From Marinimicrobium sp038419845 (lineage in GTDB: Bacteria > Pseudomonadota > Gammaproteobacteria > Pseudomonadales > Cellvibrionaceae), in the NCBI RefSeq assembly GCF_038419845.1, contig NZ_JBCAQT010000014.1, positions 79,309-143,308 on the forward strand: a stretch of DNA of 64,000 nucleotides, read 5' to 3'. The position numbers and the translations under genes were made by a program. Position 1 is the first letter of the stretch; each line of letters begins with the position of its first letter. Below, in pieces: positions 17,858 to 26,620 of the stretch. A model generated the notes under the pieces. The model made no database searches. It saw only the letters and a list, made by a program, of their open reading frames with translations, and was not told the origin of the DNA.

Positions 17858-17936
17858 GTTTCAAAGCCCTCCGGGTTGCTGGGGTCCGGCACCGGCGGGG
17901 GTGCCTCCTTACTGAGACTTCTTTTCCGGGACGGTT

Positions 17937-18215
17937 TTACTCAGACGACTCGGGCGGAACATAGCCCTCCGCCCGGTCATAGTCCTCGCCGGAGAGAAAC
18001 TTCTGCATCTGCTCGTTCAGGTAGGTGCGCGTACCCATGTCCATGAGGTTGAGATGCTTTTCATTGATCAACATGGTCTGGTGCGCCAGCCATTCCTGCC
18101 ACGCCTGCTTGGAGATGTTGTCGTAAATATCCTGCCCCTTGGGTCCAGGCAGCGGTGGCCGTTCAAGGCCTTCCAGTTCTTGCTTGTATTTGCGACAGAA
18201 TACTGTGCGTGCCAT
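17937..18215 (-). CDS. yggX: Probable Fe(II)-trafficking protein YggX
   Basis: A 92-aa protein whose start MARTVFCRKYKQELEGL and conserved WQEWLAHQTMLINEKHLNL identify YggX. It protects Fe-S proteins against oxidation, and Cys7 is the residue implicated. In enterics and pseudomonads it normally follows mutY directly; here a glycosidase gene stands between them. The RBS is GGAGAG. Confidence 0.95.
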   Translation of the reverse strand: MARTVFCRKYKQELEGLERPPLPGPKGQDIYDNISKQAWQEWLAHQTMLINEKHLNLMDMGTRTYLNEQMQKFLSGEDYDRAEGYVPPESSE

Positions 18216-18263
18216 AACTGTTTACTCTCCAGGGTGCCTCGGGGAGGCGACAGCCTAATGCCT

Positions 18264-20120
18264 CTACTCTACTTTTTCCAGCTTCACCCGCTCGGCCGCG
18301 CGCTGGCGGTAGTAGTCGCGCAACACCCGGAAGGCCTCCTTGCGCACGCCGGTTTCGGACATCAACCCCTTGCGATTGAAGTCGTCCTGAATCCCGGGCA
18401 GGGTCCGGCGGGGCGAGCGGAAATCCAGCAGGATCCAGGGCGAGGTGCCCACGTAGCCATCAATCCGATCGAGCATGTCCAGGGTCTTGCGATACAGCTT
18501 GGCCTGGTAGGCCTCGGTCCAGATCGTGGTGGAGTCGCCCTGCAGACCCTGCTTGGCGCCGGCCCCGAATTCGCTGATGAACACCGGCTTGTCGTAGGGG
18601 ATCTCCCAGGTGACCTGGTCGGCTTTCTCGGGCGGGCCGTCGTACCAGCCGATGTATTCGTTGAAACTGACGATGTCCACCAGCTCGGCCAGCGGGTCTT
18701 CCACTACCGCCAGGTTGGGGTCCTCGGGATCGTAGTGTTTCTCCATGGCCGCACTGATCAGGCGGGAGCTGTCGAGCTCGCGCGCCTTCTCCGCCAGCCG
18801 GGTGAGAAACTCGTTGCGTGCCTCGCTCACCGGGGTTTCATTGGCCAGCGACCAGATGATGATGGCGGCGCGATTTTTATCGCGCTGGATCATCTCGGTG
18901 AGCTGGCGCTCGGCGTTGCGATAGGTGTCCTCACTGTCCCAGTTGATGGTCCAGTACACCGGAATCTCCGACCAGAGCATGACCCCCAACTGATCGGCCA
19001 GGCGCACGATGTATTCGTTGTGCGGGTAGTGCGCCAGCCGGACAAAATTGGCGCCCAGCTCCTTGGCCCACTGCAGTTGCTGGCGCGCCTCACGGGCGGA
19101 AGTGACCCGGCCCCCGCCGTCCACCGCATACTCTTCGTGCAGGGAAATGCCCCTCAGGAAAACCGGATTGCCGTTGAGCAGCAGCTGCTTGCCCCGGGTT
19201 TCAATCGTACGCAGACCGACTTCATCGCTCAGATGATCCTTGCCCGCCTTGAAGTTGACCTGGTACATCCGGGGGCTCTCGGGGGACCAGAGCTGAGCGC
19301 CCACGGCGCGCACCTGAAACCGACCGACGCCATTTTCATCCACTTCGATCACCTGATCGATCCCCAGCTCGGGCAGGGTGATGCGCACTCTCTGTCCGGC
19401 TTCGGCGCCGTCGAGCAGCACCTCGCCGGAGACCTCGCTGGTGCGGTGATCATCCAGCCGGATCTGGTAGTCCCGAATGAACATCTCCGGCGTCACCAAC
19501 AGCCGCACACCGCGGGTCAGCCCGCCGTAATTCCACCAGTCGGTGTTCAGCGTGGGTACGCCGTCGCGTTCGCGCTTGTTGTCGACCTTGACCACCAGGG
19601 AATTATTCTGGGGCTTGAGCTTGCCGGTCACCTCAAAATGAAAGGGAGTGAAACCGCCCACGTGCCGGCCCAACTTTTCCCCGTTGAGATACACATCGGC
19701 CTTGTAGTTGGCCGCACCGAAATGCAGAAAACTGCGCTGTCCGGCCTCCATGGCCGGCGCATTGAACAGCTTGCGGTACCAGATGCTGCCTTCGTAGTAA
19801 TACAGTTTTTCCTTCTGGGTATTCCAGTCGCCGGGAACGGTCAGGCTCTCGGCCTTATCAAAATCGTACTCGATCAGCTCCGCCCGGTGCCGGGGTTTGG
19901 CATCGCGAAAGTAGGCACTGCGCGGTGGGTTTTCCATCTGGTCGAACGGTTCATAGCGGTAGTTGTAATAGCCGTTCTCATAGGGGTCCACGATGATTTT
20001 CCAGTCGCCGTTGAGCGACACCCCCGAACGGGTATAGGCCTGGAAGGGTTTCGGGTCGGTCTGCGCCAGGGCACTGACACTAATTAGCGCGACCAGCATC
20101 GCCGTTATTATTGTTTTCAC
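18264..20120 (-). CDS. Secreted glycoside hydrolase family 2 enzyme
   Basis: A 618-aa exported glycosidase with a signal peptide (MKTIITAMLVALISVSALAQ). It has the GH2 layout of a sugar-binding jelly roll, an immunoglobulin-like domain and a catalytic TIM barrel. Glu428 in WSLANETPV is the expected acid/base and Glu517 in VFISEFGAGA the nucleophile. Overall similarity is to beta-glucuronidases and related exo-glycosidases (FLRGISLHEEYAV), but galactosidase cannot be excluded. It lies 18 bp after mutY and 48 bp before yggX, inside an operon that usually lacks it. Location is probably periplasm. Confidence 0.85.
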   Translation of the reverse strand: MKTIITAMLVALISVSALAQTDPKPFQAYTRSGVSLNGDWKIIVDPYENGYYNYRYEPFDQMENPPRSAYFRDAKPRHRAELIEYDFDKAESLTVPGDWNTQKEKLYYYEGSIWYRKLFNAPAMEAGQRSFLHFGAANYKADVYLNGEKLGRHVGGFTPFHFEVTGKLKPQNNSLVVKVDNKRERDGVPTLNTDWWNYGGLTRGVRLLVTPEMFIRDYQIRLDDHRTSEVSGEVLLDGAEAGQRVRITLPELGIDQVIEVDENGVGRFQVRAVGAQLWSPESPRMYQVNFKAGKDHLSDEVGLRTIETRGKQLLLNGNPVFLRGISLHEEYAVDGGGRVTSAREARQQLQWAKELGANFVRLAHYPHNEYIVRLADQLGVMLWSEIPVYWTINWDSEDTYRNAERQLTEMIQRDKNRAAIIIWSLANETPVSEARNEFLTRLAEKARELDSSRLISAAMEKHYDPEDPNLAVVEDPLAELVDIVSFNEYIGWYDGPPEKADQVTWEIPYDKPVFISEFGAGAKQGLQGDSTTIWTEAYQAKLYRKTLDMLDRIDGYVGTSPWILLDFRSPRRTLPGIQDDFNRKGLMSETGVRKEAFRVLRDYYRQRAAERVKLEKVE

Positions 20121-20138
20121 GGTGTAACTCCTTTGTGA

Positions 20139-21221
20139 TTAGCCTTGGCCGCTTGTGCGGCTCAACCTCAGGTCCAGTTCGGCCAGTTTCTGCAGCAGGC
20201 GCTTGACCGGCGCGGCCAGCCCGAGCGCTTCGGGATCATCCAGACAATACCAGCAGGCCGCGCCGCTTTCACTTACTTTCTCAGGCTCCCGGGCCAACTG
20301 CAACAGAACCGGGGTAATCTCCAGATGGTAGTGGCTGAAGGTGTGCCGGTAGCTGTCCCAGACTTCACGCTGGGCTACCGCGCCGTAGTGATCGGCCACG
20401 TGTTCATGCGGATCGGAATCGACATTGAGCTCCGGGAAACCCCAGAGCCCACCCCAGATACCCTGCGCCGGACGCTGCTCGAGCAGAATGTCACCGGCGG
20501 GGTTGCGCAGCATCAGAAACTGCACCGCTTTGACCGGCTTGTCCTTCTTGGGCTTTTTGCCGGGGTAGTCGGTGGGGTTGCCCTGGGCGCGGGCGATGCA
20601 GCTCGCCCCCAGGGGGCAGAGCTCGCAGGCGGGCCGGGTGCGGGTACAGACTGTGGCACCCAGATCCATCATGGCCTGGGTGTAGTCGGCGCAGCGCCGC
20701 TCGGGCGTATGCTGCTCGGCGTACTGCCAGAGGGTGTTGGCCACCCGGGTCTGCCCGGGCCAGCCCTCCACCGCATAGTGCCGGGCCAGAACGCGTTTGA
20801 CGTTGCCATCGAGAATGGGCGCGCGCCGGCCAAAGGCAATGCTGGCGATGGCCCCGGCGGTGGAGCGGCCGATGCCCGGCAGTGCACTCAACTCATCGAC
20901 ACTGTCCGGAAATTCGCCGCCGTGCTCGGCCACTATCTGCTGCGCACAGCGATGCAGGTTGCGCGCCCGGGCGTAATACCCCAGGCCGGTCCACAGATGC
21001 AGCACCTCATCCACCGGGGCCGCCGCCAGCTGCCTGACATCGGGAAAGCGCTCGGTAAAACGCTCGAAATAGGGAATCACCGTGGTGACCTGGGTCTGCT
21101 GGAGCATGATCTCCGACAGCCAGACCCGATAGGCGCTGATGTTTTTTTGCCAGGGCAGGTTCTTGCGCCCGTGGCGATCGAACCAGCGCAATACGTCGCT
21201 GGCGAATCCCGATTTACTCAT
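20139..21221 (-). CDS. mutY: Adenine DNA glycosylase
   Basis: A 360-aa base-excision enzyme removing adenine opposite 8-oxoguanine. Glu37 in SEIMLQQTQV and Asp138 in LDGNVKRV are the catalytic residues. The helix-hairpin-helix is LPGIGRSTAGAIAS. The 4Fe-4S cluster cysteines are C192, C199, C202 and C208 (C-x6-C-x2-C-x5-C). The C-terminal third is the NUDIX-like 8-oxoG recognition domain (LLEQRPAQGIWGGLWGFPEL). It sits between an AsmA gene and the GH2 gene on the same strand. Confidence 0.97.
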   Translation of the reverse strand: MSKSGFASDVLRWFDRHGRKNLPWQKNISAYRVWLSEIMLQQTQVTTVIPYFERFTERFPDVRQLAAAPVDEVLHLWTGLGYYARARNLHRCAQQIVAEHGGEFPDSVDELSALPGIGRSTAGAIASIAFGRRAPILDGNVKRVLARHYAVEGWPGQTRVANTLWQYAEQHTPERRCADYTQAMMDLGATVCTRTRPACELCPLGASCIARAQGNPTDYPGKKPKKDKPVKAVQFLMLRNPAGDILLEQRPAQGIWGGLWGFPELNVDSDPHEHVADHYGAVAQREVWDSYRHTFSHYHLEITPVLLQLAREPEKVSESGAACWYCLDDPEALGLAAPVKRLLQKLAELDLRLSRTSGQG

Positions 21222-21253
21222 GTGCTCTCTTAAGTTCAGTCTGTTGCGTTACA

Positions 21254-23452
21254 TTAACGACGGAAAAGGTCTTTCAGGCGCTCCTCCCGATCATCGCCCT
21301 CTTCACCCCCAAGCTTCTCGCGCACCTTGTCGCGCAGCTGCTCCTTCTCTTCTTCCGCTTTTTCTTCCAGGCGCGCTTTTTCTTCATCGGCTTTCTCGCG
21401 GGCCCGGGCTTTCTCCTCGTCGATGCGCTCGCCGTGCTGCTCGCGAACCTGGTACTCGGCAAAATCTTTCACCAGCGATTCCAGCGCGTCCTTGTCCGGG
21501 CGACAGTCACTGACCGGATTGAGGCTGTCGAGCGAACCCCGACACCGCAACAACGAGAGGCTGCGGTTCATCCAGTAGTTGCTGGAAATGCGGCAGCCAC
21601 CTTCGCTGGAGGCTTCGCTCCCCAGACGCAGCGGTAGGGTGAAGTCGTAGACCGCCTCGGCCAGATCCAGCTCGCCCCGCGCGCCCACTGTCAGCCGCTC
21701 GACACCGGCCTGCAGGGACTCGAGGGTAAAGACCCGCCCCTCCATCAGCGCCTTGCCGGAGAGCTCTTTCATCTCGGTGTAGTCGGCCCAGGTTTTGGCC
21801 GGATCTTTCTCGGCGCGGGTGACCAGGTTCACCACCTGGCAGAACTTCTGTTCGATATTCAGCGGCGCCAGGCGCACCTGCGCGCCAGAGAACCCGGTCT
21901 CGGCCCGCAGGCTGTCCATCAACTGATTCATGGTCACACCGCGGGTGGCGGCATCCACATTGGCATTCAGGGCGCCGCTCAACTGCAGGTTTTCATCCAG
22001 CTCCAGGTCGCGCAGCAGCGGCGCCAGCTCCAGCCCTTCCAGAGCGCCGACAAAGTCGATCACCGCCGTCTCGCCGCGGCCATCCAGCTCGCCCCGGGCG
22101 TCCAGTTCGCCTTCGTAGGCATTGATCCGCGCCTTTTGCAGCTCCACCAGGCCGTCGCGCGCCCGCAGCTGCACATCCAGGTCGGTCATGGCCAGATCCA
22201 TCACCGTCAGGGAACCAAACTGCAGCCCGATATCGGCGTGCAGCTCGCGCACCAGCTCCAGCGGGATCAGCTCTTTATCGCCGGTGGCCTCGTCTTCGGT
22301 CGGCGCCTCTTCCTCCTCGGAAGGCGGCGGGAGATAGTCATCAATGTTGAGGCTGTCGCCGCGCAGTGCCACCTCCAGCGCCGAGCGGCTGAAATCGGTC
22401 ACCGCCACCCGGCCTTCAATCCGGGTGTCGTCCAGCTCCAGCACAACCGGGTTGAGCTCGATCTGCTCGGTGGTACCCGCAAAAGTCACCTGCGCTGCAA
22501 CCCGGGTCAGGGCACTGGCTTTCGCCATTTCGGGTTCCGGCAGCGACAGCACGGCCATCAGGGCCTTGGGGTTGAAGGGCCGCAAGTTGATCGAGCCATT
22601 GAAAGTCGGGCTGTCGAGCAGCTGCTCGGCCTGCACGTCGAGCGTGAGGCGAATGTCGTCGCTGGCGCCGGCCCGGGCCAGCTCCAGATCAAGCTGTCCC
22701 CCGTTGAGTTCGAGCCGGCTCATATCCTCCGCCAGCAGAATGCGGCTGGAGAGCTGCCCGATCAGGGTCAGGGGCTGATCGCCCAGCATGGCTTCATCGG
22801 TGACCTGCGCTTCCCAGCCCAGATCAATGGCGAACGGCCGGCCCTGAAGGTTGAACTCCGAGAGGGAGAGATTCAGGGGCGAGAGCTCCAGATCCTGACC
22901 GGTCGCCGCGTCGCGATAACGCAGGGAGGCATTGCTGATCGTCAGTTGCTCGACCGCCAGCTGCAGGCTCTGCCCCTCTTCGCTCACGACACCGTCACCC
23001 GAGGCGTCCTCGGGCTCTGTGGTCGGCGCCGGGTCATCCGCCGGGGCCTCTTCGCTCTCGGTCAGCAATTGCTCCCAATTGCCTTCACCCTGCTCGTCAA
23101 CGCGCAGGTCCAGGGCGGCGCCGTCCACCAGGATGTGATGCACCGACAGTTCGCCCCGCAGCAGCGGCATCACCGCCACCCTCAGACTGGCGCGCTCCAG
23201 GCGGGCGATTTCCTCATCGGGAGCCGATTCGGCGGCCACCCGGATGCCGTTGACTTCCACCCCCAGCGCGGGCCAGAGTTGCCAGCCGAGGTTGCCATCA
23301 ATATCGAGCTGTATCCCCTGCTCCTGCGCCATGGCCTCAAGCCGGGGCTTGAACATGTTGGGGTCAAACACAAACACCAGGGCTACAGCGGCAATCACCA
23401 CGAGCAGCACCAGCGCCACCAGAATTTTCAGCAACCGTTTGATCAATTTCAC
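21254..23452 (-). CDS. AsmA family envelope protein
   Basis: A 732-aa inner-membrane-anchored, largely periplasmic protein of the AsmA family, linked to outer-membrane lipid assembly. One N-terminal membrane segment (KLIKRLLKILVALVLLVVIAAV) is followed by long beta-rich repeats. The C-terminal 50 residues are a charged Glu/Lys/Arg coiled coil. The start is GTG at 23452, after AGGGG; 33 codons upstream in frame are not family-like. It precedes mutY by 32 bp, the usual arrangement in related gammaproteobacteria. Confidence 0.88.
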   Translation of the reverse strand: MKLIKRLLKILVALVLLVVIAAVALVFVFDPNMFKPRLEAMAQEQGIQLDIDGNLGWQLWPALGVEVNGIRVAAESAPDEEIARLERASLRVAVMPLLRGELSVHHILVDGAALDLRVDEQGEGNWEQLLTESEEAPADDPAPTTEPEDASGDGVVSEEGQSLQLAVEQLTISNASLRYRDAATGQDLELSPLNLSLSEFNLQGRPFAIDLGWEAQVTDEAMLGDQPLTLIGQLSSRILLAEDMSRLELNGGQLDLELARAGASDDIRLTLDVQAEQLLDSPTFNGSINLRPFNPKALMAVLSLPEPEMAKASALTRVAAQVTFAGTTEQIELNPVVLELDDTRIEGRVAVTDFSRSALEVALRGDSLNIDDYLPPPSEEEEAPTEDEATGDKELIPLELVRELHADIGLQFGSLTVMDLAMTDLDVQLRARDGLVELQKARINAYEGELDARGELDGRGETAVIDFVGALEGLELAPLLRDLELDENLQLSGALNANVDAATRGVTMNQLMDSLRAETGFSGAQVRLAPLNIEQKFCQVVNLVTRAEKDPAKTWADYTEMKELSGKALMEGRVFTLESLQAGVERLTVGARGELDLAEAVYDFTLPLRLGSEASSEGGCRISSNYWMNRSLSLLRCRGSLDSLNPVSDCRPDKDALESLVKDFAEYQVREQHGERIDEEKARAREKADEEKARLEEKAEEEKEQLRDKVREKLGGEEGDDREERLKDLFRR

Positions 23453-23564
23453 TATGAACACCCCTGTCGGAATAGTGGCGGTAACGAGAGAGTCAGTGTA
23501 AGCGCAAACGCCGCGTGGCCCAAGCGCGCGGGACGCAGAAAAAAGCCACAAACCGATTGCTTCC

Positions 23565-23583
23565 GTAAATAAGAATCTTTATC
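23565..23583. promoter_or_regulatory. Fur box before the ferric-iron ABC genes
   Basis: GTAAATAAGAATCTTTATC matches 14 of 19 positions of the consensus GATAATGATAATCATTATC. It lies 44 bp before the fbpA start and about 110 bp before the AsmA start on the other strand, so it most likely represses the iron transporter. Confidence 0.7.
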
Positions 23584-23626
23584 ATCCATATTGTTGATTT
23601 GTTTCCCGTCCCAAAGGACCTGTTTT

Positions 23627-24688
23627 ATGAAGCCGCAACTTCCCTCTCTACGCCAATTGGCAACTGTCGGTTTACTGACCTCAAGCGCCGGGCTTCTGCT
23701 CAGCGCCTGCAGTGACTCCGGCGACAACGAAACCTCCGAGACGGCCCAGGAGCCGACCGAGGTAACGGTTTATTCGGCCCGGGCAGAGCACCTGATCCAG
23801 CCCATCTTTGAACGCTACACCGAAGAGACCGGCGTCAAGGTCCGTTACATCACCGACAATGCCGGCGCCCTGATCCAGCGCCTGAAGGCCGAGGGCAGCA
23901 ACACGCCCGCCGACCTGCTGCTGACCGTGGACGCCGGCAACCTCTGGCAGGCCTCCCAGGAGGGCCTGTTCCAGCCCGTGGAATCCGAGGTGCTGGAGCG
24001 CAACATTCCCGAGCATCTGCAGGCCGACGACAATGAGTGGTTTGGTCTCTCGGTCCGGGCGCGCACCATCGTCTACTCCACCGAGCGGGTCGACCCGAGC
24101 GAGCTGAGCACCTATGAGGCGCTCGCCGATGATCAGTGGGAAGGCCGTCTGTGCCTGCGCACTGCCAAGAAGGTGTACAACCAGTCACTGGTGGCCACCA
24201 TGATCAACACCCTGGGTGAAGAACAGACCGAGGAAATCGTCGGCGGCTGGGTGGACAACCTGGCCACTCAACCGCACTCGAACGACACCTCGGCCATGGA
24301 GGCGGTTCTGGCCGGTCAATGTGACGTGACGCTGGTCAACACCTACTACTTCGGGCGTCTGCAGAAAGAAAATCCCGATGTGAAGCTCGCCATTTTCTGG
24401 CCCAACCAGGATGGCCGTGGCGTTCACGTCAACGTCTCCGGTGCCGGCCTGACCCGTCACGCCAAGCAGCCCGAGGCGGCCAAAGACCTGCTCGAGTGGT
24501 TGTCCAGCCCGCAGGCCCAGGAAGCCTTTGCCGAAGCCAACCAGGAATACCCGGCCAACGATAGCGTCGAGCCCTCGGACTTTGTCGCCGAATGGGGCGA
24601 CTTCAAGGCCGACTCGGTCAATGTGGAATCGGCCGGTCGCCTCCAGTCCGACGCCATCAAACTGATGGATCGTGTCAATTACCGGTAA
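23627..24688 (+). CDS. fbpA: Fe(3+) ABC transporter substrate-binding lipoprotein
   Basis: A 353-aa ferric-binding protein of the FbpA/IdiA/FutA group. The signal sequence ends in a lipobox (GLLLSACSDSG), so it is probably tethered to a membrane. The mature start EVTVYSARAEHLIQPIFERYTEETG is diagnostic. The paired tyrosines in LVNTYYFGRL are the usual iron ligands. The start at 23627 follows AAGGA. A Fur box lies just upstream and the permease gene just downstream. Confidence 0.92.
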   Translation: MKPQLPSLRQLATVGLLTSSAGLLLSACSDSGDNETSETAQEPTEVTVYSARAEHLIQPIFERYTEETGVKVRYITDNAGALIQRLKAEGSNTPADLLLTVDAGNLWQASQEGLFQPVESEVLERNIPEHLQADDNEWFGLSVRARTIVYSTERVDPSELSTYEALADDQWEGRLCLRTAKKVYNQSLVATMINTLGEEQTEEIVGGWVDNLATQPHSNDTSAMEAVLAGQCDVTLVNTYYFGRLQKENPDVKLAIFWPNQDGRGVHVNVSGAGLTRHAKQPEAAKDLLEWLSSPQAQEAFAEANQEYPANDSVEPSDFVAEWGDFKADSVNVESAGRLQSDAIKLMDRVNYR

Positions 24689-24730
24689 AGTTGGCGCATC
24701 GATTTACTGAATTACCGCTAAGGGTCGCGT

Positions 24731-26431
24731 TTGACCGATACCGCGCTGATGCACTACACCACTCACCCCGGGGCGCGCCGCCGTCAATGGCGGGCGCGCC
24801 TCTGGCATCTGCCTGTCTGGTTGATGGCGGGGCTGGTATTGCTGCCGGTCAGCGTGATTGTGCTCAGCTGGGGCAATGCCCAGACTGAAATCTGGCAACA
24901 CCTGATTCAGACCCAGCTGGGCCGGTTGCTGGAGAATACTGTCATTCTGCTGGTGGGCGTGGGGCTCTGGACGCTGATCCTCGGCGTCAGCCTGGCCTGG
25001 CTCACCTCCGTGTGTGAGTTTCCCGGCCGACGCTGGCTCGACTGGGCCCTGATGCTGCCACTGGCGGTACCCACCTACGTGGTGGCCTTTGTGTTTCTCG
25101 CCCTGACCGACTATTCGGGGCCGATTCAGTCACTCTGGCGCGACTGGCTCGGGCCCGACACCCCTTTCCTTCCCGTACGCGGCCCCCTGGGCGTGGTCTT
25201 CATCATGACCTGCGTGCTCTACCCCTACGTTTATATGCTGGCCCGGACCGCGTTTATCGCCCAGGGGCGGGGCCTGGCCGATGCCGCCCGCCTGCTGGGC
25301 CGGGGTCCTTGGGGCAGCTTCTGGCATGTGGCCCTGCCCATGGCGCGGCCGGCCATTGCGGTGGGGGTTTCCCTGGCCCTGATGGAGACTCTGGCGGATT
25401 TTGGGGCGGTCGCCGTGTTCAATTACGACACCTTCACCACCGCCATCTACAAGTCCTGGTTCGGCTTTTTCAACCTGACGGCCGCCGCGCAGCTCGCCTC
25501 GCTGTTGCTGCTGTTTGTGGCGCTGGCCCTGTTTGCCGAACAGAAGGGGCGCGGCGGCAGCCGCTTTCACCAGACGCCCAAACGCGACGCCGAGCGCTAT
25601 CACCTCACCGGCGTGCGCGCCTGGCTCGCCAGTGGTTTCTGTCTGTCGGTGTTTGTCGTGGCCTTCGCCATCCCCATTGGCCAACTGCTGATCTGGACCC
25701 TGGCCGAGGGCGCCGAGGCACTGAACCAACGCTACTGGGCACTGATCCGGCACACCTTCATTCTCGGCGGCAGCGCCGCTCTGATCACCACCCTGTTCGC
25801 ACTGCTGGTGGCCTATGGTCAGCGCCTGGTGGGCAAGCAGCAGATTGGCGGCACCGTGCGCCTGGCCAGCCTGGGCTACGCCCTGCCCGGCTCGGTGCTG
25901 GCGGTGGGCATCATGATCGCGTTCGCCTTTATCGACCAGGAGCTGATCAACCGGGTGCAGGGCTGGCTGGGCCTACCCCAGCAGCAGCTGTTGGTGGGCA
26001 GCCTGCTCGCACTGATTCTGGCCTACGCCATTCGCTTTTTTTCGGTGGCCTTTGGTCCGGTGCAGTCGGCGTTGGAGCGCATCCGTCCGAGCTACCAGGA
26101 GGCGGCTCACAGCCTGGGCGCCAGTCAGTGGCGGGTGTTATTGATCGTCTACCTGCCGCTACTCACCCCCGGCCTGCTCACCGCGGCCCTGCTGGTGCTG
26201 GTCGATACCATGAAGGAAATGCCGGCCACGCTGCTGCTTCGCCCCTTTGGCTGGGACACGCTGGCAGTGCGTATCTACGAGCTGACCGATGAGGGCCAGT
26301 GGCGCCGGGCCGCGCTGCCGGCGCTCACCCTGGTGATGTTGAGCATCGCCCCGGTGATGCTGATGATCCGTCGCAGCCGACTCCCCATTCGAATGAGCTC
26401 GGCGCAGGGAGCAGCCTTGAGTGCGAAATAG
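24731..26431 (+). CDS. fbpB: Fe(3+) ABC transporter permease
   Basis: A 566-aa inner-membrane permease with two fused transmembrane halves of about six segments each. Each half has an EAA-like loop for the ATPase: LADAARLLGRGPWGSFWHVALP and SYQEAAHSLGASQWRVLLIV. The TTG at 24731 has AAGGG close upstream; an in-frame ATG at 24749 is the alternative. It is 42 bp after fbpA. No FbpC ATPase gene follows, so the ATPase must be elsewhere. Confidence 0.92.
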   Translation: MTDTALMHYTTHPGARRRQWRARLWHLPVWLMAGLVLLPVSVIVLSWGNAQTEIWQHLIQTQLGRLLENTVILLVGVGLWTLILGVSLAWLTSVCEFPGRRWLDWALMLPLAVPTYVVAFVFLALTDYSGPIQSLWRDWLGPDTPFLPVRGPLGVVFIMTCVLYPYVYMLARTAFIAQGRGLADAARLLGRGPWGSFWHVALPMARPAIAVGVSLALMETLADFGAVAVFNYDTFTTAIYKSWFGFFNLTAAAQLASLLLLFVALALFAEQKGRGGSRFHQTPKRDAERYHLTGVRAWLASGFCLSVFVVAFAIPIGQLLIWTLAEGAEALNQRYWALIRHTFILGGSAALITTLFALLVAYGQRLVGKQQIGGTVRLASLGYALPGSVLAVGIMIAFAFIDQELINRVQGWLGLPQQQLLVGSLLALILAYAIRFFSVAFGPVQSALERIRPSYQEAAHSLGASQWRVLLIVYLPLLTPGLLTAALLVLVDTMKEMPATLLLRPFGWDTLAVRIYELTDEGQWRRAALPALTLVMLSIAPVMLMIRRSRLPIRMSSAQGAALSAK

Positions 26432-26462
26432 ATCGCACTGAGTGGACCGGACGTTAGGCATC

Positions 26463-26492
26463 GGCGGGTGCGCTTCGCTTACCGCGCCCTAC
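26463..26492. repeat. Dispersed GC-rich repeat, copy 2
   Basis: GGCGGGTGCGCTTCGCTTAC followed by CGCGCCCTAC resembles the unit at 4360-4396. It lies between fbpB and gcvT. No glycine-riboswitch core was recognised in the remaining 130 bp before gcvT. Confidence 0.45.
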
Positions 26493-26620
26493 GCATGACA
26501 CCTGTGGAACACGGCGCACTGGTGAAAGCGGCCCCAGATCGCTAAAATGGCCCCCTTTCGATAACGTCTCGGGAGCGATCAACGCTCTCGCCCGCTTCCA
26601 ACTCTCTGGACCAACGCACT

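Noticed and set aside
18054..20087. 677-codon plus-strand frame opposite the GH2 gene
   Set aside because: No domain, no sensible start region, and it mirrors the codon bias of the opposite gene.
22136..23572. 478-codon plus-strand frame opposite the AsmA gene
   Set aside because: His/Gln-rich shadow of the AsmA coding sequence.
26432..26620. Possible glycine riboswitch before gcvT
   Set aside because: The conserved core segments of glycine aptamers could not be found; only a dispersed repeat was seen.
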